From positions 1-7,048 of the forward strand of contig VBEU01000032.1 of the NCBI GenBank assembly GCA_005883775.1: a stretch of DNA of 7,048 nucleotides. Reading direction: 5' to 3'. A program made the translations under genes and the position numbers. Positions 4,379-7,048 of the stretch are shown piece by piece (positions within the stretch are counted from its first letter, which is position 1; the number at the start of each line of letters is the position of its first letter). The stretch comes from Chloroflexota bacterium (GTDB lineage: Bacteria; Chloroflexota; Limnocylindria; P2-11E). The notes under the pieces were generated by a model that saw only the letters and a list, made by a program, of their open reading frames with translations, ran no database searches and had not been told where the DNA came from.

Positions 4379-7048
4379 CTACTCCTTCTCGAGCTCGATC
4401 TTGCCCGCGACGCCGTTCAGCTCGCCCTCCCACTTGTGGCCCCGGTCGTGGAGCCCCTGGCTGATCTTTGTGGCGAGCGCCTCCTGCGCGATGAAGTCGC
4501 CGTACCGCTCGAAGGCTCGGGAGATCGGCCCGTCGTACCGGAGCGCGATGCGATCGGAGATCTCGAGCCCGGCTTCCTTGCGCAGATTGTTCAGGTGGTG
4601 GGCGAGCTCGCGCGCGAGCCCCTCGAGCTCGAGCTCAGGCGTGACCTTCGTCTCGAGCGCGACGGTAGCGCCCGCGTCGCGACCCACCGCGTGGCCGGGC
4701 GCGCCCTCGTGCGAGATGAGGACCTCGGTGTCGGAGAGCTCGAAACCTTCGACGCTGATCGTCCCGTCCCGCCGTTCGTAGCGGCCCTCGGCGAGCGCTT
4801 GACGCACCCGCGGAAGATCCTTACCGAGCTTTGGTCCGAGGACCTTGAGGTCCGGCTTCACGGTCTCCTTCACGAGCCCCTCGGCCGCGTCGCGGACCTC
4901 GATCGCCTTCACGTTCAGCTCGTCTTTCACAATCTCCGCCAGCTCCGACGCGCTCTCGAGCGCACCACGGTCGCGGTCATTCGCATCGAATACCACGATG
5001 AGCTTGGAGAGCGGCGTGCGCGTCTTCACGCCCGCCGACGAACGCGCCGCACGACCAAGCTCGACGACGCGGCGAGCCGCCCGCATCCGCCGCTCGAGGT
5101 CGTCATCGACGCGCTCCGGGCTTTCGTCCGGATACGCGGTGAGGTGGACCGACGCCTCGGCGCTCGGCGAGCTCGAACGAACAAGGCCCTGATACACATC
5201 CTCGCTCAGGAAGGGCACGACGGGCGCGAGAAGACGGATCAGCGTCGTGATCGCCTCGAACAAGCTCTGATACGCCGCGAGCGAATCACGCTTCGAGCGC
5301 GCCTTCCAGAAACGCGAACGGTTCCGGCGGAGATACCACGTGGAGAGGTCGTCCCAAAAGCTCTCCGCCTTCAGCAACACCGTCCGCACGTCGTAGCTGT
5401 CCATCGACGCCCGGCTGTCCGCGACGAGGCGAGCCAGCGTCGAAAGGACCCAACGGTCCATGACCGGCCGCTCAGCGAGCGGGATCTGCGGCTCCGATGG
5501 GTCGAAGTCGTCGTACGTGGCATACGTCACGAAGAACGCGTACGTGTTCCAAAGGACCAAGAGCTTCCGCCGCAGATCCTCGAACGGCGGCCACCCGAAG
5601 TACATCGTTTCTTGCAGGTCCTCGCGAGCGACGACCCAGCGGATCGCGTCGGCGCCCACGCGCTCGCAGGCCTCGACGAGATCCACCATGTTCCCGCCCG
5701 ATTTGTGGAATTCCTCGCCGGGTGCCGCGAGCATCGGCTGGAACGACTCGCACACGCGATACGGCGCCTCACCCGTGAGCACGACCGAGAAGAAGAGCTG
5801 CGAGTAGAACCAGAGACGGACCTGCTCGACCATCTCGACGATGTACTCAGCCGGGAACCACTTCGCCCAGTACTCCTTGTCGTGCAGCCAGTCGAGGGTG
5901 GAGAACGGGACGATGCCGGCGTCGAGCCAGCAGTCGCCGACCTCCTTCACGCGCTTGCTCGCCGCTCCACACTCGGGACAGCCGACCACGACGTCGTCGA
6001 TCCACGGGCGGTGCAGCTCGCGCAGCTTGTCGAGACCGCTCTTCGCACGCTCGCGAAGCTCCTCTTCGCTCCCGATGACGAAGAAGTGCCCCTTCTCGCA
6101 CGTATAGAAAGGAAGGGGCAGGCCCCAGTAGCGCTTCCGGCTGATGTTCCAGTCGCCCATGTTCTGGAGCCAGTTCTCCATGCGGCGCCCCGCCGCCGGC
6201 GGCAGCCAGGTCACCTTCGCCGCGGCGGCCATGAGCTTCGGGCGCAGCTCGTCCATCGAGATGAACCACTCGTCGTCGACGCGGAAGACGATCTCCTCGT
6301 GGCAGCGCCAGCACTCGGGATAACGGTGGGTGTAGTCCGCCGCCCGGAAGAGCCGGCCACGCTTTTGGAGGTCATCGGCGATCTCGCGCGCGACGTCACG
6401 CGCTTCCTTGCCCTCAAGCCAGCCGTACCCCTTGACGAAGCGCGCCATCTCGTCGAGCGGGACGAGGACCGGGAGCTTCTCCGTTTTCGACAGCGCGAAG
6501 TCCTCGGCGCCGCAACCCGGCGCGATGTGGACGAGACCGGTCCCTTCCGCGGCGGTGACATCCTTCCACTCGATCACGCGGTGGCCGACAACGCCCTCGC
6601 TCGACGCCGGTAGCGCGTCGAACGGACCGCTGTAGCGAAGACCGAGGAGCGCTTTGCCTTTCACCGTCTCGACGACGGTCGCGTTGTCCCACCTGGCCTG
6701 GTCGAAGGTCTCCTTAGACACGATCAGGATCTCGTCCCCCACCTTCGCACGAACGTAGTCGAGGTCGGGATTGACCGCGAGCGCCACGTTCGCCGGTAGG
6801 GTCCACGGCGTTGTGGTCCACACGAGAAAGGACTCGTTCTTCCGGCCTTCGATCGGAAACCGGACGTAGACCGAGAGATGGGTCATCTCCCGGTAGCTGT
6901 CGATCATCTCGTGCTGGGACAGCGCCGTGCCACATCGCGCGCACCACGGCATCGAACGGTGGCCTTTGTAGAGCCAGCCTCTTTCCTGGCAGACCTTCAG
7001 GACGTGCCAGATATGCGAGATGTTGAGGTCGCTGTAGGTGAAGTACGA
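4379..7048 (-). CDS. ileS: isoleucyl-tRNA synthetase, eukaryote-like IleRS2 type, N-terminal end cut by window edge
   Basis: This class I synthetase charges tRNA-Ile with isoleucine and edits mischarged valine. The frame stays open to the right edge, so 889 residues are visible and roughly 130-170, with the HIGH motif, are missing. Counting from the edge, MPWCARCGTALS (33-44) starts the CP1 region. The threonine-rich editing strand WTTTPWTLPAN is at 77-87, and GTGLVHIAPGCGAEDF (169-184) carries the editing aspartate. DWNISRKRYWG follows near 299-309 and a metal-type site GCPECG near 356. The KMSKS position reads EFHKS (446-450; bases 5713-5699). The anticodon domain includes LSTWYLRRNRSRFW. 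The long C-terminus (LKVLGPKLGKDLPRVRQAL, then LEGLARELAHHLNNLRKEAG) is typical of IleRS2, the type linked to natural mupirocin resistance. ValRS is excluded by this C-terminus. It lies 11 bp upstream of the SRPBCC gene. Confidence 0.95.
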   Translation of the reverse strand, partial: SYFTYSDLNISHIWHVLKVCQERGWLYKGHRSMPWCARCGTALSQHEMIDSYREMTHLSVYVRFPIEGRKNESFLVWTTTPWTLPANVALAVNPDLDYVRAKVGDEILIVSKETFDQARWDNATVVETVKGKALLGLRYSGPFDALPASSEGVVGHRVIEWKDVTAAEGTGLVHIAPGCGAEDFALSKTEKLPVLVPLDEMARFVKGYGWLEGKEARDVAREIADDLQKRGRLFRAADYTHRYPECWRCHEEIVFRVDDEWFISMDELRPKLMAAAAKVTWLPPAAGRRMENWLQNMGDWNISRKRYWGLPLPFYTCEKGHFFVIGSEEELRERAKSGLDKLRELHRPWIDDVVVGCPECGAASKRVKEVGDCWLDAGIVPFSTLDWLHDKEYWAKWFPAEYIVEMVEQVRLWFYSQLFFSVVLTGEAPYRVCESFQPMLAAPGEEFHKSGGNMVDLVEACERVGADAIRWVVAREDLQETMYFGWPPFEDLRRKLLVLWNTYAFFVTYATYDDFDPSEPQIPLAERPVMDRWVLSTLARLVADSRASMDSYDVRTVLLKAESFWDDLSTWYLRRNRSRFWKARSKRDSLAAYQSLFEAITTLIRLLAPVVPFLSEDVYQGLVRSSSPSAEASVHLTAYPDESPERVDDDLERRMRAARRVVELGRAARSSAGVKTRTPLSKLIVVFDANDRDRGALESASELAEIVKDELNVKAIEVRDAAEGLVKETVKPDLKVLGPKLGKDLPRVRQALAEGRYERRDGTISVEGFELSDTEVLISHEGAPGHAVGRDAGATVALETKVTPELELEGLARELAHHLNNLRKEAGLEISDRIALRYDGPISRAFERYGDFIAQEALATKISQGLHDRGHKWEGELNGVAGKIELEKE

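Noticed and set aside
4368..4433. An upstream ATG at 4433 that would extend the SRPBCC protein by 22 residues.
   Set aside because: The extra residues are Arg-rich, unlike the family, and overlap the end of ileS. The ATG at 4367 has GGAAG just upstream and starts at the family's usual N-terminus.
3405..4781. A 458-codon plus-strand frame across the membrane gene, the SRPBCC gene and the end of ileS.
   Set aside because: It crosses three well-supported genes in other frames and has low-complexity Arg/Ser/Pro composition with no domain.
4436..6613. A 725-codon open frame on the plus strand opposite ileS.
   Set aside because: It is rich in Arg, Leu, Val and Glu with no recognisable domain, and lies exactly antisense to a well-conserved synthetase. 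Long antisense frames are expected in GC-rich genes.
6950..6952. An ATG at 6952 as a possible true start of ileS.
   Set aside because: The frame stays open to the window edge, and the 32 residues before this Met (for example NISHIWHVLK) match conserved IleRS sequence, so the Met is internal.

Overview
This is a GC-rich bacterial window, packed with genes and carrying no RNA genes, insertion sequences, CRISPR array or long non-coding stretch. It holds six protein genes, two of them cut by the window ends. The codon use is strongly G/C-ended. Three features together suggest a GC-rich soil or freshwater lineage such as Chloroflexota, or less likely Actinomycetota. They are an isoleucyl-tRNA synthetase of the eukaryote-like (IleRS2) type with a variant signature loop, a membrane domain of the kind found in front of histidine kinases in those phyla, and GTG starts without Shine-Dalgarno sites. 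The phylum assignment is an inference only.

Left part (1-2025, minus strand): a fatty acid synthesis operon read right to left. fabD (malonyl-CoA:ACP transacylase) comes first and is coupled to fabF (ketoacyl-ACP synthase II) through a four-base GTGA overlap. FabD loads malonyl groups onto acyl carrier protein, and FabF condenses them with the growing acyl chain. FabF runs off the left edge. No acpP or fabG lies between the two genes.

Middle (2026-3918, plus strand): a 64-bp divergent promoter region separates fabD from a TetR-family regulator. The regulator is followed after 23 bp by a polytopic membrane protein, which looks like the sensor half of a histidine kinase with a SHOCT tail where the kinase would be. 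The position of the TetR gene makes it a candidate regulator of the fab operon, of the membrane gene, or of both.

Right part (3915-7048, minus strand): ileS, whose N-terminal part is beyond the right edge, is followed after 11 bp by a small SRPBCC-fold (START-like) protein gene. That gene converges on the membrane protein gene, and the two TAG stop codons share one CTAG palindrome. There is no space between them for a terminator.

The points most worth a second look are the kinase-less sensor/SHOCT protein, the altered KMSKS loop of IleRS, and the TetR-fabD divergent region with signs of leaderless starts. I do not see strong evidence of an undescribed multi-gene system.
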